DNA from: Haloflavibacter putidus
Lineage (GTDB): Bacteria > Bacteroidota > Bacteroidia > Flavobacteriales > Flavobacteriaceae
Assembly (NCBI RefSeq): GCF_006546625.1
Contig: NZ_VIAR01000001.1
Location: forward strand, 372,001 to 436,000
DNA length: 64,000 bases
Direction: 5' to 3'
This document shows positions 51,391-61,820 of this stretch, piece after piece. A program made the position numbers and the translations under genes. The number at the start of each line of letters is the position of its first letter. Positions within the stretch are counted from its first letter, which is position 1. The notes under the pieces are model-generated. The model saw nothing but the letters and a program-made list of their open reading frames with translations, was not told the origin of the DNA and did no database searches.

Positions 51391-52573
51391 TTCAGCCTTA
51401 TTCAACCAGTTATCCATTTTCTTGCTGAACTTAATTTTCATCAGCTTAGCATTTCCTTCGCCGCCCATTACCACTATTGCCATAATTCTTTTTTTGCTTT
51501 TGGGTTTAAAAAATATTAAAACGCAAAAATGGAGCTTCTATTCTAAGGTTTTTATCGGTCTTAGTTCTATTTACTTTTTAAGTAGTTTGCTAAGTCATAT
51601 CTTGTATGATGAGGTTTTATGGATTAACCAATTTACTAAAAACTTTTATTTTTTATTACTTCCTATAGGTTTTTTGCTCCACGCAGATAGCATCAATAAA
51701 AAGGTTAAAAAAGACACCTTAAAACTATTTGCAATAAGTGTCTTGGTATTCAGTTTTTTGGGTTTATTAAAAATAATTTATTTGCACCAGCTGCAATTGG
51801 TCAATAAAATATTTTACGAATCCTATGCGCAAGCTTTAAAAATTCATTCTACCTATTATTCGCTTTTAGTAGTTATAGCTTTTACTTATTATATTAATAG
51901 GTTTTTAAGCTATACGCGAAAGAATAAAAAAATACTTTATTTTTCTGCCACCATATATTTATTAGCTATTGCTTTTTTACTTTCTGCCAGAATTGGTCTT
52001 ATAACAATTCTAATTATAAGTGTATTTAGCTTCTTTAAGCAGAGAAAAAATATTGGTAAAAAAACCTTGATTTTGTTTGGGTTAGTGTTTCTGGGAATAA
52101 GTGCTATTTTTTTTACCGGCGGTTATGCTGCAAAAAGAATTAGCAATACCGTTTTTAAAAACGAAGCAGGAAAATCAGACTCCGAAAATAGGTTGGTGCT
52201 TTGGCAAAATGTTATTTGTGCGTATAAAAAAGGACCATCCAATTTATTAGGGGGCGGCTTAGAAAAAAGTCAATCCAGATTGAACCAATGTTATAAAGAA
52301 AGTGGTTTTTTTGGTTATGAAAATAAATACAATGCACATAATCAATATTTACAAAATTTAATGGAAAATGGTGTAATAGGTTTGTTAATCATCTTTTCTA
52401 TATTAGCATCTGTTCTTTACTTTAGTTTTAAACATGATTTAATATACTTACAATATATTAGTTTTATATTCATCTTATTCTTTGTTACAGAATCTGTTTT
52501 AGAACGCCAATTAGGTATTACCACCTTTCTCGCATTTGTCTCTTTGTTTATAGCTGCCAAAAATGAAAATTAA
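51380..52573 (+). CDS. O-antigen polymerase/ligase-like membrane protein 2
   Basis: 397 residues with about 10-11 hydrophobic segments. KYNAHNQYLQNLMENGVIGLL (near 312) is the conserved His-containing loop of the Wzy_C/WaaL family. It overlaps its neighbours by 11 bases on each side. Whether it is the polymerase or the ligase cannot be decided from sequence. Confidence 0.85.
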   Translation: MQFNSALFNQLSIFLLNLIFISLAFPSPPITTIAIILFLLLGLKNIKTQKWSFYSKVFIGLSSIYFLSSLLSHILYDEVLWINQFTKNFYFLLLPIGFLLHADSINKKVKKDTLKLFAISVLVFSFLGLLKIIYLHQLQLVNKIFYESYAQALKIHSTYYSLLVVIAFTYYINRFLSYTRKNKKILYFSATIYLLAIAFLLSARIGLITILIISVFSFFKQRKNIGKKTLILFGLVFLGISAIFFTGGYAAKRISNTVFKNEAGKSDSENRLVLWQNVICAYKKGPSNLLGGGLEKSQSRLNQCYKESGFFGYENKYNAHNQYLQNLMENGVIGLLIIFSILASVLYFSFKHDLIYLQYISFIFILFFVTESVLERQLGITTFLAFVSLFIAAKNEN

Positions 52574-53627
52574 ACTGCTTTCCAATATGTATCCTTCTAA
52601 ACAAGACCCACTTTTTGGGATTTTTGTAAAGAAAACTGTCTTGGCTTTAGAGGAAAACGGAGCAGTTTTTACCCAAAAAATTGTAATAAAAGGGAAGCGT
52701 TCTTCTTCACTCCAAAAGTTAATTACCTATATCCAATATTATATAAAAGCTGTATTCGGGGTTTTTTACAATCGGCATGAGATGCTTTATGTGCATTTTC
52801 TCACCCATAATTTACCATTAATTTATTGGTACAGTTTGTTTCAAAATAAACCTATTATAATCAATTTGCACGGCTCAGATATTAGTACCGTACAACCAAA
52901 TACAAGCTTAGATAAACTACAGGAAAAGGCTTTACAAAAAGCAAATGCTGTGGTCGTGCCATCGCTGTATTTTAAAACAGTGGTGCAAAAGCGTTACCCC
53001 AATATAGACCTTTCTTTTTATATTTACCCTTCCGGGGGAATTGACACGGCTGTATTTAAACCCGAAATCAGTAAACGAAAAGAACTAAACATTGCTTTTG
53101 TTTCCAGAATAGACAAAGGAAAAGGATGGCGTGATTTTCTATCTATCTTTACCGCCTTGCAAGAAAATGGCATACAAGCAAGGGCAATTATGGCAGGAGA
53201 CGGCGCCGAGAAAGAAATTTTGTTGGCTAGCTTGAAAAAACATCCTTATAAAGAACTAATTCAATATAAAGGTTTTCAATCCAAACAAGAATTAGCCGAA
53301 ATTTATCAAACTTCAGAGCTGTTTATCTTTCCTACCCAATTACTGGAAAGTTTAGGTTTGGTTGGCTTGGAGGCTATGGCCTGTAAAAATGTAATTTTTG
53401 CGCGCAATATTGGCGGCCCAACCGGATATGTTCAAAACGCTAAAAATGGCTTTTTATTTAAAACCGTAGAAGAGGCTGTGCAACAAATTAAAAATTACTT
53501 AGCTTTACCACAGGAATCCAAACAAGCCATGCAAAACAAAGCTTTAGCAACAGCCAAAGCTTATGATACCCAACAAGTAGCCGCTAATTTATATACCAAT
53601 TTTAAAAAACTATGTTCCACAAGCTAA
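52563..53627 (+). CDS. Glycosyltransferase family 4 protein
   Basis: 354 residues, GT-B fold. [21 protein letters not shown] opens the N-domain. The C-domain has [18 protein letters not shown] and the EX7E-type region [21 protein letters not shown], with the two Glu 8 residues apart. It is a retaining transferase using an NDP-sugar on the cytoplasmic side; the specificity is not predictable. It overlaps the acetyltransferase gene by 16 bases. Confidence 0.9.
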   Translation: MKIKLLSNMYPSKQDPLFGIFVKKTVLALEENGAVFTQKIVIKGKRSSSLQKLITYIQYYIKAVFGVFYNRHEMLYVHFLTHNLPLIYWYSLFQNKPIIINLHGSDISTVQPNTSLDKLQEKALQKANAVVVPSLYFKTVVQKRYPNIDLSFYIYPSGGIDTAVFKPEISKRKELNIAFVSRIDKGKGWRDFLSIFTALQENGIQARAIMAGDGAEKEILLASLKKHPYKELIQYKGFQSKQELAEIYQTSELFIFPTQLLESLGLVGLEAMACKNVIFARNIGGPTGYVQNAKNGFLFKTVEEAVQQIKNYLALPQESKQAMQNKALATAKAYDTQQVAANLYTNFKKLCSTS

Positions 53628-54124
53628 AACTCTTTTTGTATTACGCTTTTGTGCAGCATTTGCCGCATTCTAGGTTGGTAGGCTTTTCTAATACCGTTCG
53701 GGTTTGGTACGTGGCAAAAATTTTAGGCATTACAACATTCGATAAAAAAACCAAAATAGAGCATAAGGTTTATCTTTCTAATGCCAAACACACAAGAATT
53801 GGTCGCAATTGTCGTATAAACGAAAATGTTTTTATACAACAAGCCATTATAGAAGATGAGGTCCTAATTGCTCCCAATGTGGCTATTTTAAGCGTGTCGC
53901 ATAAGCACGATCGTACAGATATAAGTATTGTAAACCAAGGCGATACCCAACCCAATCCGCCAAGCATAAAAAAAGGCGCGTGGTTGGGAAGAAATGTAGT
54001 GGTTTTGCCCGGGGTAAGCATAGGAGAAGGAGCAATTGTGGCTGCCGGGGCTATTGTAAATAAAGATGTGGCGGCTTTTACAATTGTTGGTGGCGTGCCG
54101 GCTAAATTTATTAAGAAAAGATAG
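53612..54124 (+). CDS. Left-handed beta-helix acyltransferase (WcaF/LbH type)
   Basis: 170 residues. Hexapeptide repeats run from about residue 65 to 160 ([46 protein letters not shown]). The catalytic His is in ILSVSHKHD. The protein probably O-acetylates a sugar of the repeat unit using acetyl-CoA. A maltose/WcaF-type acetyltransferase is the closest match by pattern. Confidence 0.88.
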   Translation: MFHKLKLFLYYAFVQHLPHSRLVGFSNTVRVWYVAKILGITTFDKKTKIEHKVYLSNAKHTRIGRNCRINENVFIQQAIIEDEVLIAPNVAILSVSHKHDRTDISIVNQGDTQPNPPSIKKGAWLGRNVVVLPGVSIGEGAIVAAGAIVNKDVAAFTIVGGVPAKFIKKR

Positions 54125-54126
54125 AG

Positions 54127-55395
54127 ATGAAAAGCTTGAATCATATACTCCCAAAAATCACCTTTGTTTGCATTGTGGTAGCAAGTTTTTTCCTGCCTAT
54201 AAAAACCTCTATTAGCAATATTGGGCTTATTGGGTTGGTAGTAACTACCTTTTTATCTTTTGGTTTAAATGGTTTTCAAAAGAAAGGAAAATTAAGTTAT
54301 TTTATTTTATTCTCGCCAATGGTGTTTTTTCTGCCATTGTTGTGGGGGTGGCTTTATTCTCCCGTAAAAGCAGACGCCTGGTACGAAATAAGTAAATACA
54401 TCTTTTTAGGAATAACCCCGTTGTTTTTATTCCGTAAAGACATTGCCGCAAGTACTTTTAGAAAATATGCGTGCTACGGCATTTTAAGCGGAACGGTATT
54501 AAGTGGTTTATTTTTATTAGTACTTAATTTCTATAACTACAGCCAAACTAATTATCCGCTGCATTGGTTGCTTAATTATACTTTTACCAGTTTTAATTTT
54601 TTAAGTCCGTTAAAAGATATGCACCCCATTTATATGGGAATGTATTTTAGTATGGCCTTGGCCATTTTGTTATTTGCCAAGTTAAAACTGTCCAAAATAG
54701 TACAGGTTCTTTCGTTTGTAGTGTTAACGCTGGCAATTGTATTTTTTGCGTCGCGTATAATTTATGCCATTTTTATCTTGTTGGTTTTGCTTTATCTATT
54801 ACATAACTTATCTTTTAAATCCTTTGCGGTTCTAATAACCGGCGTACTTATTTTGGTGGTTTTGGGTTTTAATTTTGTGCAAAAAACCTATTTATATCAA
54901 AAAACCGTGAACAACACTATTTGGGAGCTGCAAGAAAATGCGGGTACGATTAATACAAGCAAAAGTCAAAAAGTAGATTCTCGCTGGTCGCGTTGGCAAG
55001 TGGCGGTAGAAACCATAAAAGAAAAGCCAATTTTGGGCTATGGCGGAGGTGCAGAAAACGAAATTTTGTTGGAGAAATACCAACAATACCAAATGAAAAA
55101 CTCGGCCGAGATGCATTACAACGCACACAACCAGTTTCTAGGCTTTTTTATACGTTTTGGGGTTGTGGGTACATTACTTCTATTGCTCTATTTTGTTAGA
55201 AACGGCATTACAGCATTTAAATATCAAAACCTGCTTTTTTTGTGTTTTCTAACCATTCTATTTTGGGCGTTTATGGTAGAGAATATTTTAGATCGTAATA
55301 TGGGAATAAATTTCGTAGCGCTTTTCGGAACGCTTTTTTATGCTGAATTTTTAGCGAAAGAAACCAAAAACAAAGAAGATGAGGTGGCTAACTAA
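54127..55395 (+). CDS. O-antigen polymerase/ligase-like membrane protein 3
   Basis: 422 residues with about 11-12 hydrophobic segments. HYNAHNQFLGFFIRFGVVGTL (near 330) is the Wzy_C/WaaL loop, and SRWSRWQVAVETIKEKPILGYG is the preceding conserved loop. It is similar in layout to protein 2 but clearly distinct in sequence. It overlaps the next gene by 17 bases. Confidence 0.85.
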   Translation: MKSLNHILPKITFVCIVVASFFLPIKTSISNIGLIGLVVTTFLSFGLNGFQKKGKLSYFILFSPMVFFLPLLWGWLYSPVKADAWYEISKYIFLGITPLFLFRKDIAASTFRKYACYGILSGTVLSGLFLLVLNFYNYSQTNYPLHWLLNYTFTSFNFLSPLKDMHPIYMGMYFSMALAILLFAKLKLSKIVQVLSFVVLTLAIVFFASRIIYAIFILLVLLYLLHNLSFKSFAVLITGVLILVVLGFNFVQKTYLYQKTVNNTIWELQENAGTINTSKSQKVDSRWSRWQVAVETIKEKPILGYGGGAENEILLEKYQQYQMKNSAEMHYNAHNQFLGFFIRFGVVGTLLLLLYFVRNGITAFKYQNLLFLCFLTILFWAFMVENILDRNMGINFVALFGTLFYAEFLAKETKNKEDEVAN

Positions 55396-56545
55396 AGTTT
55401 CTAAAACAGAGGTTTTATTCTTTTTCCTGTTGCTGTTTTTCGGTATCGAATTTCTAAACAAAATCCAACTACACATTTGGGGATCTGAATTTCTAATTCA
55501 AAAAATTATAAAATCCGTTTGTTTGGCTTTTATGCTTGTTTATATGCTGTTTAGAGAACCCAAAAAACTTATATGGCTGGCAGCGATAAGCTTTGTGTTT
55601 TTATTAGGACAATACTTTTTAAATAATTCTTTTAGTTATTTTAGTATTGTTGGTTTTGGCAGGTATTTTTTCTTTTTAAGTATGATGCTTTTTTTTCATC
55701 CACTTATACAAAGTGGTAAACAAGAACAGGAGAAAGTGTTTGGTTGGTGGGAAAAACTATTGTGGCTAAACAACACTATAATTCTTATTGGTCTACTTTT
55801 CGGTCTGGAGATTTTTCGTTCGTATGGCGGAGAGCGTTGGGGATATAATGGTTTATTAATGGCTTCGGCCAACAGTACTTATTTTTATATTGCTGCTTTA
55901 ATTTATTTTTTAATTCGGTATAAAAAAGATTATTTTAAAAAAAGCTTGTTTTGGTTTACGCTTATCGCCAGTATATGCACGGGTACAAAATCTGTTTATT
56001 TAGGAATATTACTGCTTGGTTTAATAGGCTTATTCCATTTAAACCTTCGCAAAAAAACAAAATCTGTTTTGCTAGCAGGTGTTGTTTTGCTTGGTTTTAT
56101 TAGTATGTATATCCTGTTTACTTCCAAATTGTTTACAAGAATTGTTCGCGAGGATGGTTGGCTGTCGGCTATTTTATCCTATCGTGATACCAAGTTTACC
56201 CAAGAAACCATTCCTTACGTGCACGAAAACTGGCATACAATACATTATCTTATCGGTGGTCTATCCAATCCGTTTATTCGGCCACAAATGGAATTAATCG
56301 ATTTATTTCTGTATTTCGGAGTCTTGGGCAGCGCATTATTCCTATATATATTTGCCCAGTTTTATTTTGATTTATTTCTTAGCAACTACCAAAAGTTAGT
56401 ACTTTTAATCTTGCTCTTAATCCCAATTATCACAGGCAATTTTTTCTACAATGCTTCCGTTCCTATTTATTTAATCGTTCTAAAACTTGCTATAATAAAT
56501 AAGACAAATTCCAAACCAAGGATTTTAAGCCAAAAATCCCTTTAA
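55379..56545 (+). CDS. O-antigen polymerase-like membrane protein 4
   Basis: 388 residues with about 10-11 hydrophobic segments and a periplasmic loop WHTIHYLIGGLSNPFIRPQ, followed by MELIDLFLYFGVLGSALFLY. It lacks the HNxxL loop of the WaaL type and looks more like a Wzy polymerase (EpsG/Wzy group). It is the last gene before a short gap with a promoter. Confidence 0.65.
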   Translation: MRWLTKVSKTEVLFFFLLLFFGIEFLNKIQLHIWGSEFLIQKIIKSVCLAFMLVYMLFREPKKLIWLAAISFVFLLGQYFLNNSFSYFSIVGFGRYFFFLSMMLFFHPLIQSGKQEQEKVFGWWEKLLWLNNTIILIGLLFGLEIFRSYGGERWGYNGLLMASANSTYFYIAALIYFLIRYKKDYFKKSLFWFTLIASICTGTKSVYLGILLLGLIGLFHLNLRKKTKSVLLAGVVLLGFISMYILFTSKLFTRIVREDGWLSAILSYRDTKFTQETIPYVHENWHTIHYLIGGLSNPFIRPQMELIDLFLYFGVLGSALFLYIFAQFYFDLFLSNYQKLVLLILLLIPIITGNFFYNASVPIYLIVLKLAIINKTNSKPRILSQKSL

Positions 56546-56560
56546 AATCTTCTAAAACCG

Positions 56561-56568
56561 TACTTTTG
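56561..56568 (+). promoter_or_regulatory. Internal -7 box before the wecG-like gene
   Basis: TACTTTTG, a perfect TAnnTTTG, lies in the 37-base gap, 15 bases before the ATG. The -33 element is not clear. It could start a separate transcript for the wecG-ugd-uxs-priming-transferase-GT2 group. Confidence 0.45.
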
Positions 56569-56582
56569 AATTTTTTAAATAT

Positions 56583-57326
56583 ATGGCGGCAGAACGCATA
56601 AAAATATTAAACACCTACATAGATAACCTCAGCATGCAAGAAACCCTGGCCTTGATAGATGCTAAAATTCAAGCTGAGGAATCTTTGCATCATACTGTTG
56701 TAAATGCCGGCAAAATTGTTGCGATGCAAAAAGATGAAAACTTACGAAAAAGCGTAAACGAAGCAGATCTCATTAATGCCGATGGGCAAGCGGTAATCTG
56801 GGCATCAAAAATTTTAAACAAACCGTTAAAAGAGCGTGTTGCCGGTATAGATTTATTTGAAAATTTAATCGGTTTGGCGCAAAAGAAAAAGCACAGCATT
56901 TATTTGCTTGGCGCGAAAGAAGAAGTGGTAAGCAAACTGGTAAAAATAATCCAGAAAAAATACGGCAAAGATGTAATTGCCGGTTTTAGAAATGGTTATT
57001 TTTCGGCAGAAGAAGAAAAGAAAATAGTAGAAGATATTGTGGCTAGCAATGCAAATATGTTATTTGTAGCCATGAGTTCTCCTAAAAAAGAGATATTTTT
57101 GCACCAGCATAGAAAAACCCTAAAGTCTGTTAATTTTATAATGGGCGTTGGAGGCAGTTTTGATGTCTTGTCCGGAAAAACCAAAAGAGCGCCACTTTGG
57201 ATGCAAAAAGCCGGCTTAGAATGGTTTTACCGATTTCAACAAGAACCCAAACGAATGTGGAAAAGATATTTGGTGGGAAACACAAAATTTATAACCTTAG
57301 TACTAAAAGAAAAAATTAAAGCATGA
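56583..57326 (+). CDS. WecG/TagA/CpsF family glycosyltransferase (GT26)
   Basis: 247 residues. VNAGKIVAMQKDENLRKSVNEADLINADGQAVIWA (about 39-73) is the GT26 signature with the NAD-like Asp-Gly; LLGAKEEVVSKL and FVAMSSPKKEIFLHQH follow. WecG and TagA transfer ManNAc or its acid to a lipid-linked GlcNAc. The presence of wecB in the window agrees with a ManNAc-type donor. It overlaps ugd by 4 bases. Confidence 0.9.
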   Translation: MAAERIKILNTYIDNLSMQETLALIDAKIQAEESLHHTVVNAGKIVAMQKDENLRKSVNEADLINADGQAVIWASKILNKPLKERVAGIDLFENLIGLAQKKKHSIYLLGAKEEVVSKLVKIIQKKYGKDVIAGFRNGYFSAEEEKKIVEDIVASNANMLFVAMSSPKKEIFLHQHRKTLKSVNFIMGVGGSFDVLSGKTKRAPLWMQKAGLEWFYRFQQEPKRMWKRYLVGNTKFITLVLKEKIKA

Positions 57327-58630
57327 AAATAACCGTAGTAGGAACAGGCTATGTAGGTCTGGTAACAGGAACTTGCCTAGCAGAAACCGGCAACGAAGTA
57401 GTTTGCGTAGATATAGACAAAGCAAAAGTAGAAAAAATGCGCAATGGGCAAGTACCCATTTACGAACCGCTTTTAGAAAGCTTGTTTGAACGTAATATAG
57501 AAGCTAACCGACTTAGTTTTACAACCAATCTACACGAAGGCTTAGACCACGGCGAAATTATTTTCTTAGCTTTACCAACACCAGACGGTGGCGATGGCTC
57601 GGCAGATTTGTCTTTTGTACTTAATGTAGCAGAAGATATTGGTAAATACATTACCTCTTACAAAGTAGTGGTAGATAAAAGTACAGTTCCCGTTGGTACC
57701 GCAGACAAAGTACGCGAGACAATTGCTAAGTTTACGGAAACAGAATTTGATGTGGTTTCCAACCCGGAATTTCTACGCGAAGGTTTTGCCGTAGACGATT
57801 TTCTTAAGCCAGAACGCATTGTTGTAGGTTCCGAAAGTCCGCGCGCAATAGATTTGATGGAGCGTTTATACAAACCTTTTGTACGCTCTGGCAATCCTAT
57901 TTTAATTATGGATGAAAAATCTGCAGAGCTTACAAAATACGCGGCCAATTCCTTTTTGGCAACCAAAATCACCTTTATGAACGAGATTGCCAACTATTGC
58001 GAAAAAGTTGGCGCAGATGTAGACAAAGTAAGAATTGGTATGGGCACCGACTCTCGTATTGGTAAACGCTTTTTGTTTCCCGGTATTGGTTACGGCGGCT
58101 CTTGTTTCCCTAAAGATGTAAAAGCTTTAAAAAATTCTGGTAAAGAAGCCAACTACGATTTTAAGATTTTAGAATCTGTGGTAGATGTAAATACCAAGCA
58201 AAAGACTAGTTTACTTCCTAAAATAAAAGAATATTTTAACCAAGATTTAAACGGAAAAACCATTGCTTTATGGGGCTTATCTTTTAAACCGGAAACAGAC
58301 GATATTCGCGAAGCGCCATCTTTATATATGATAGAGGAATTGCTTGCCAACGGAGCGAAAGTAGTTGCTTTTGATCCTGAAGCTATGCAGAATGTAAAAG
58401 ATAAAATTGGAGACAAAATCTCTTACACTTCAGATATGTATGCAGCCTTAAAAGATGCAGATGCTTTGGTTATCGCTACAGAATGGAGTATTTTTAGAAC
58501 TCCCGATTTTAAACGAATAAAAGAAAGCTTGGTAAATCCGGTGATTTTTGACGGACGTAACCTCTACGAAATAGAAGAAATAAAAGAAGCAGGATTTCAA
58601 TATTATTCTATAGGGAGAAAAACAGTATAA
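57323..58630 (+). CDS. ugd: UDP-glucose 6-dehydrogenase
   Basis: 435 residues. [17 protein letters not shown] (4-20) binds NAD+, STVPVG is the middle signature, and [16 protein letters not shown] contains the catalytic Cys. The fit is to UDP-glucose rather than UDP-ManNAc dehydrogenase, judged by the FLREG and [12 protein letters not shown] elements and by the UXS partner next to it. It supplies UDP-glucuronate. Confidence 0.93.
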   Translation: MKITVVGTGYVGLVTGTCLAETGNEVVCVDIDKAKVEKMRNGQVPIYEPLLESLFERNIEANRLSFTTNLHEGLDHGEIIFLALPTPDGGDGSADLSFVLNVAEDIGKYITSYKVVVDKSTVPVGTADKVRETIAKFTETEFDVVSNPEFLREGFAVDDFLKPERIVVGSESPRAIDLMERLYKPFVRSGNPILIMDEKSAELTKYAANSFLATKITFMNEIANYCEKVGADVDKVRIGMGTDSRIGKRFLFPGIGYGGSCFPKDVKALKNSGKEANYDFKILESVVDVNTKQKTSLLPKIKEYFNQDLNGKTIALWGLSFKPETDDIREAPSLYMIEELLANGAKVVAFDPEAMQNVKDKIGDKISYTSDMYAALKDADALVIATEWSIFRTPDFKRIKESLVNPVIFDGRNLYEIEEIKEAGFQYYSIGRKTV

Positions 58631-59622
58631 TGATGAGCAAACGCATTTTGATTACCGGTGCCGCCGGATTTTTGGGTTCGCATTTATGCGATAAATTTAT
58701 AAAAGAAGGTTATCGCGTAATCGGAATGGATAACCTTATAACCGGCGATCTAAAAAATATAGAGCATCTTTTTGGCGACGAAAACTTTGAGTTTGCCCAC
58801 CACGATGTTACCAAATTTGTACACGTGCCCGGCAAACTAGATTATATCTTGCATTTTGCGTCGCCGGCAAGTCCTATAGATTATTTAAAAATTCCTATCC
58901 AAACCTTAAAAGTAGGCAGTTTAGGTACGCATAATTTATTAGGCTTGGCCAAAGAAAAAAACGCAAGAATATTAATTGCCAGCACCTCAGAAGTTTATGG
59001 TGATCCGCAGGTGCATCCGCAAACAGAAGAATATTACGGAAATGTAAACGCCATTGGTCCGCGCGGAGTTTATGACGAAGCCAAGCGTTTTCAAGAATCT
59101 ATAACTATGGCTTATCACCGTTTTCACGGATTAGAGACGCGCATAGTAAGAATATTTAATACCTACGGACCAAGAATGCGCCTAAACGACGGGCGCGTAA
59201 TTCCTGCCTTTATTGGGCAAGCTTTGCGCGGAGAAGATTTAACCGTTTTTGGAGACGGCTCGCAAACCCGTTCTTTTTGCTATGTAGACGATCAAATAGA
59301 TGGTATTTATAAACTCTTGCTTAGCGATTATAGCAATCCGGTAAACATTGGCAATCCATACGAAATTACCATAAAAGATTTTGCCGAAGAGATTATAAAA
59401 CTTACCGGAACAGAACAAAAAATAACCTATAAGCCTTTACCAAAAGACGACCCAATGCAACGCCAACCAGATATTAGTAAAGCCAAAGAGGTGCTTGGTT
59501 GGGAGCCAAAAGTAGATAGGGAAGAAGGTATGCAAAAAACCTACGCTTATTTTAAAACCTTATCTGCAGAAGAATTGCAGAAAAAAGAACACAAAGATTT
59601 CTCTAAGCACATTATAAAGTAG
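58630..59622 (+). CDS. uxs: UDP-glucuronate decarboxylase (UDP-xylose synthase)
   Basis: 330 residues, extended [23 protein letters not shown] (7-26) binds NAD+, [14 protein letters not shown] is the UXS-specific stretch, and the catalytic Tyr-Lys is in YDEAKRFQE. It converts UDP-GlcA to UDP-xylose. The start overlaps the ugd stop by one base. The pair suggests glucuronate and/or xylose in the polymer. Confidence 0.94.
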   Translation: MMSKRILITGAAGFLGSHLCDKFIKEGYRVIGMDNLITGDLKNIEHLFGDENFEFAHHDVTKFVHVPGKLDYILHFASPASPIDYLKIPIQTLKVGSLGTHNLLGLAKEKNARILIASTSEVYGDPQVHPQTEEYYGNVNAIGPRGVYDEAKRFQESITMAYHRFHGLETRIVRIFNTYGPRMRLNDGRVIPAFIGQALRGEDLTVFGDGSQTRSFCYVDDQIDGIYKLLLSDYSNPVNIGNPYEITIKDFAEEIIKLTGTEQKITYKPLPKDDPMQRQPDISKAKEVLGWEPKVDREEGMQKTYAYFKTLSAEELQKKEHKDFSKHIIK

Positions 59623-59630
59623 CCAAAAAA

Positions 59631-60986
59631 ATGCTGGTAAAGCAAGGAAGATATTCGGGATATTTACGACCGTTGGCTTATATTATAGATCTAGCCATCA
59701 TTCTTGTATTTGCTTTACAGTTTAATTTTGGATTGGTAGATTACTTCAATTACGCCATTTTTGTATCTATTGGCTGGCTGGTACTTTCGCTAAAATCTAA
59801 CTTTTACGAAGTTTACCGTTTTACCGGTCTTACCAAAATATTATCGCTTAGTTTTTTACAATTTGTTCTTTTTGGCCTTGTAGTTTTCTCTTTTTTCGGA
59901 CTTTTTGAAGAATTAAGTAGACCCGCCTGGCGAATTTTTAATTACATAGGCAAGGTTTTCTTGCTTATTGTAGCTTTTAAACTTACAGTTTTTTACCTGC
60001 TAAAACCCTATAGAAAACTTTTGGGTGGTAATTTTAGAAAGACAGTAATTATTGGTAAAAACAGCAAAACTAGACGTCTTAAAGATTTCTTCGATAAGAA
60101 TCCGGTTTATGGTTATAAATGCGACAAAGTATTTGCCCTAGATCAAAATGAAAATTTTCTTATAGAAGACTGCTTTGCTTATATTATAGAAAACAATATT
60201 GACGAAATTTACTGCTCTATCTCAGAGCTTACCAACGTACAAACACATAAAATAATAGACTTTGCAGACAACAATCTAAAAGTACTTAAATTCTTACCAG
60301 ACAATAAAGATATTTATTCCATGCAAACCAAAATGGAATATTATGGCTATTTACCTATTTTATCTTTACGGAATATTCCTATAGAAGATCCCATAAATCA
60401 ATTTATAAAACGCAGTTTTGATATTTTAGTTTCGCTTTTTGTAATTGTTTTTATTCTCTCTTGGCTAACGCCTATTTTGGCAATATTCATCAAATTGGGA
60501 TCCAGAGGACCGGTTTTTTTCCGTCAACGCAGAAACGGCTTAGATTACAAAGAGTTTTACTGTTATAAATTTCGCTCTATGAAGTTAAATCCGCAAGCGA
60601 ATTTGCATCAAGTATCACGCAACGATAAACGCATTACCGGCATTGGTAAATTTATGCGTAAAACCAGCATAGACGAGATGCCGCAGTTTATAAATGTTTT
60701 ATTGGGAGATATGTCGGTAGTTGGTCCGCGACCGCATATGGTAAGCCACACACATATGTATGCAGAGCGTATAGATAAATTTATGGTGCGGCATTTTGTA
60801 AAACCCGGCATTACCGGTTTGGCACAAACCAGTGGTTTTCGCGGTGAAGTAGAAAGCGATTACGATATTATAAACCGTGTAAAATACGATATTTTTTATA
60901 TAGAAAACTGGTCGCTTTTACTCGATTTAAAGATTATATTCCAAACAATTTTTAATGCCCTTAAAGGGGAAGAAAAAGCGTATTAG
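59631..60986 (+). CDS. Polyprenyl glycosylphosphotransferase (WbaP/WcaJ type)
   Basis: 451 residues. Four N-terminal membrane helices (about 10-110) precede a CoA-binding-like middle domain with GKNSKTRRLKDFF. The C-terminal Bac_transf catalytic domain starts with KRSFDILVSLFV (near 256), followed by GPVFFRQRRNGLDYKEF, FRSMK and VGPRPHM. It primes synthesis by moving a sugar phosphate onto undecaprenyl phosphate. It is the only priming enzyme in the locus. Confidence 0.93.
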   Translation: MLVKQGRYSGYLRPLAYIIDLAIILVFALQFNFGLVDYFNYAIFVSIGWLVLSLKSNFYEVYRFTGLTKILSLSFLQFVLFGLVVFSFFGLFEELSRPAWRIFNYIGKVFLLIVAFKLTVFYLLKPYRKLLGGNFRKTVIIGKNSKTRRLKDFFDKNPVYGYKCDKVFALDQNENFLIEDCFAYIIENNIDEIYCSISELTNVQTHKIIDFADNNLKVLKFLPDNKDIYSMQTKMEYYGYLPILSLRNIPIEDPINQFIKRSFDILVSLFVIVFILSWLTPILAIFIKLGSRGPVFFRQRRNGLDYKEFYCYKFRSMKLNPQANLHQVSRNDKRITGIGKFMRKTSIDEMPQFINVLLGDMSVVGPRPHMVSHTHMYAERIDKFMVRHFVKPGITGLAQTSGFRGEVESDYDIINRVKYDIFYIENWSLLLDLKIIFQTIFNALKGEEKAY

Positions 60987-61739
60987 ATGAACGATAAAGT
61001 CTCGATAATAACGCCAACCTATAATTCTGCAAAATTTATTCTTCAAACCATTAAATCGGTGCAAAACCAAACGCATCATAATTGGGAAATGCTGCTTACA
61101 GATGATTGCTCTACAGATAATACAGCAGAAATAATCAAAACCGAAGCAGAAAAAGACCCAAGAATCAAGCTTTTTACCTTAGCGGAAAACTCCGGTCCGG
61201 CAGTTGCCAGAAATAATTCTATTAAAAATGCAACGGGAAAATATATGGCTTTTTTAGACGCAGATGATATTTGGTTTGATTTTCATTTAAAAAATAGCAT
61301 TAAAACCATTCAAGAAACGGGCGTAGGTTTTGTTTTTGCTTCTTACAAGCGTTCTAACGAAGCTTTAGAATTTGTACACTCTGATTTTATAGTACCGGAA
61401 AAAGCCACCTATACAGATATCTTAAAATCGAATTCTATCTCTTGCCTGACTGCTTTTTTAGATATAGAAAAATTGGGTAAAAAATATATGCCGTTGGTTA
61501 GAAAACGTCAAGATATGGGACTTTGGTTAAGCTATTTAAAAGAAGTTCCTCACGCAATTGGTATAAAAGAATGCCACGCCATTTACAGGATGCGAGATGA
61601 TTCTTTATCTCGCGATAAAAAGAAGCTAATAAAATACCAATGGGAATTTTATAGAAAGGTAGAAAAACTCAATCCAATTCAATCTGCTTATTATTTGATG
61701 AACTGGATGTATTTAGGTTATAAAAAATATAAAAATTAA
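60987..61739 (+). CDS. Glycosyltransferase family 2 protein
   Basis: 250 residues, GT-A fold. VSIITPTYNSAKFILQTIKSV (4-24), LTDDCSTDNT and AFLDADDIW (the DxD metal site) are all present. Inverting cytoplasmic transferase; the sugar is unknown. The start is immediately adjacent to the stop of the priming transferase. It is the last gene of the plus-strand locus. Confidence 0.93.
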   Translation: MNDKVSIITPTYNSAKFILQTIKSVQNQTHHNWEMLLTDDCSTDNTAEIIKTEAEKDPRIKLFTLAENSGPAVARNNSIKNATGKYMAFLDADDIWFDFHLKNSIKTIQETGVGFVFASYKRSNEALEFVHSDFIVPEKATYTDILKSNSISCLTAFLDIEKLGKKYMPLVRKRQDMGLWLSYLKEVPHAIGIKECHAIYRMRDDSLSRDKKKLIKYQWEFYRKVEKLNPIQSAYYLMNWMYLGYKKYKN

Positions 61740-61764
61740 GGTTTTCTGTTTTTTACAACTGCAA

Positions 61765-61784
61765 CTTTTACAAAAAAGTAAAAG
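61765..61784. terminator. Possible hairpin between convergent GT2 and wecB genes
   Basis: CTTTTAC (61765-61771) and GTAAAAG (61778-61784) form a seven-base stem around A6. The stem is AT-rich and weak, but it lies in the 81-base convergent gap where a terminator is expected. Confidence 0.4.
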
Positions 61785-61820
61785 CTTAATTCTTTAAATC
61801 TATTATTCGAGAATTAGCCG

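Noticed and set aside
53770-54144. 124-residue minus-strand ORF
   Set aside because: Antisense shadow of the hexapeptide acetyltransferase; its repeats mirror the repeats of the real gene.
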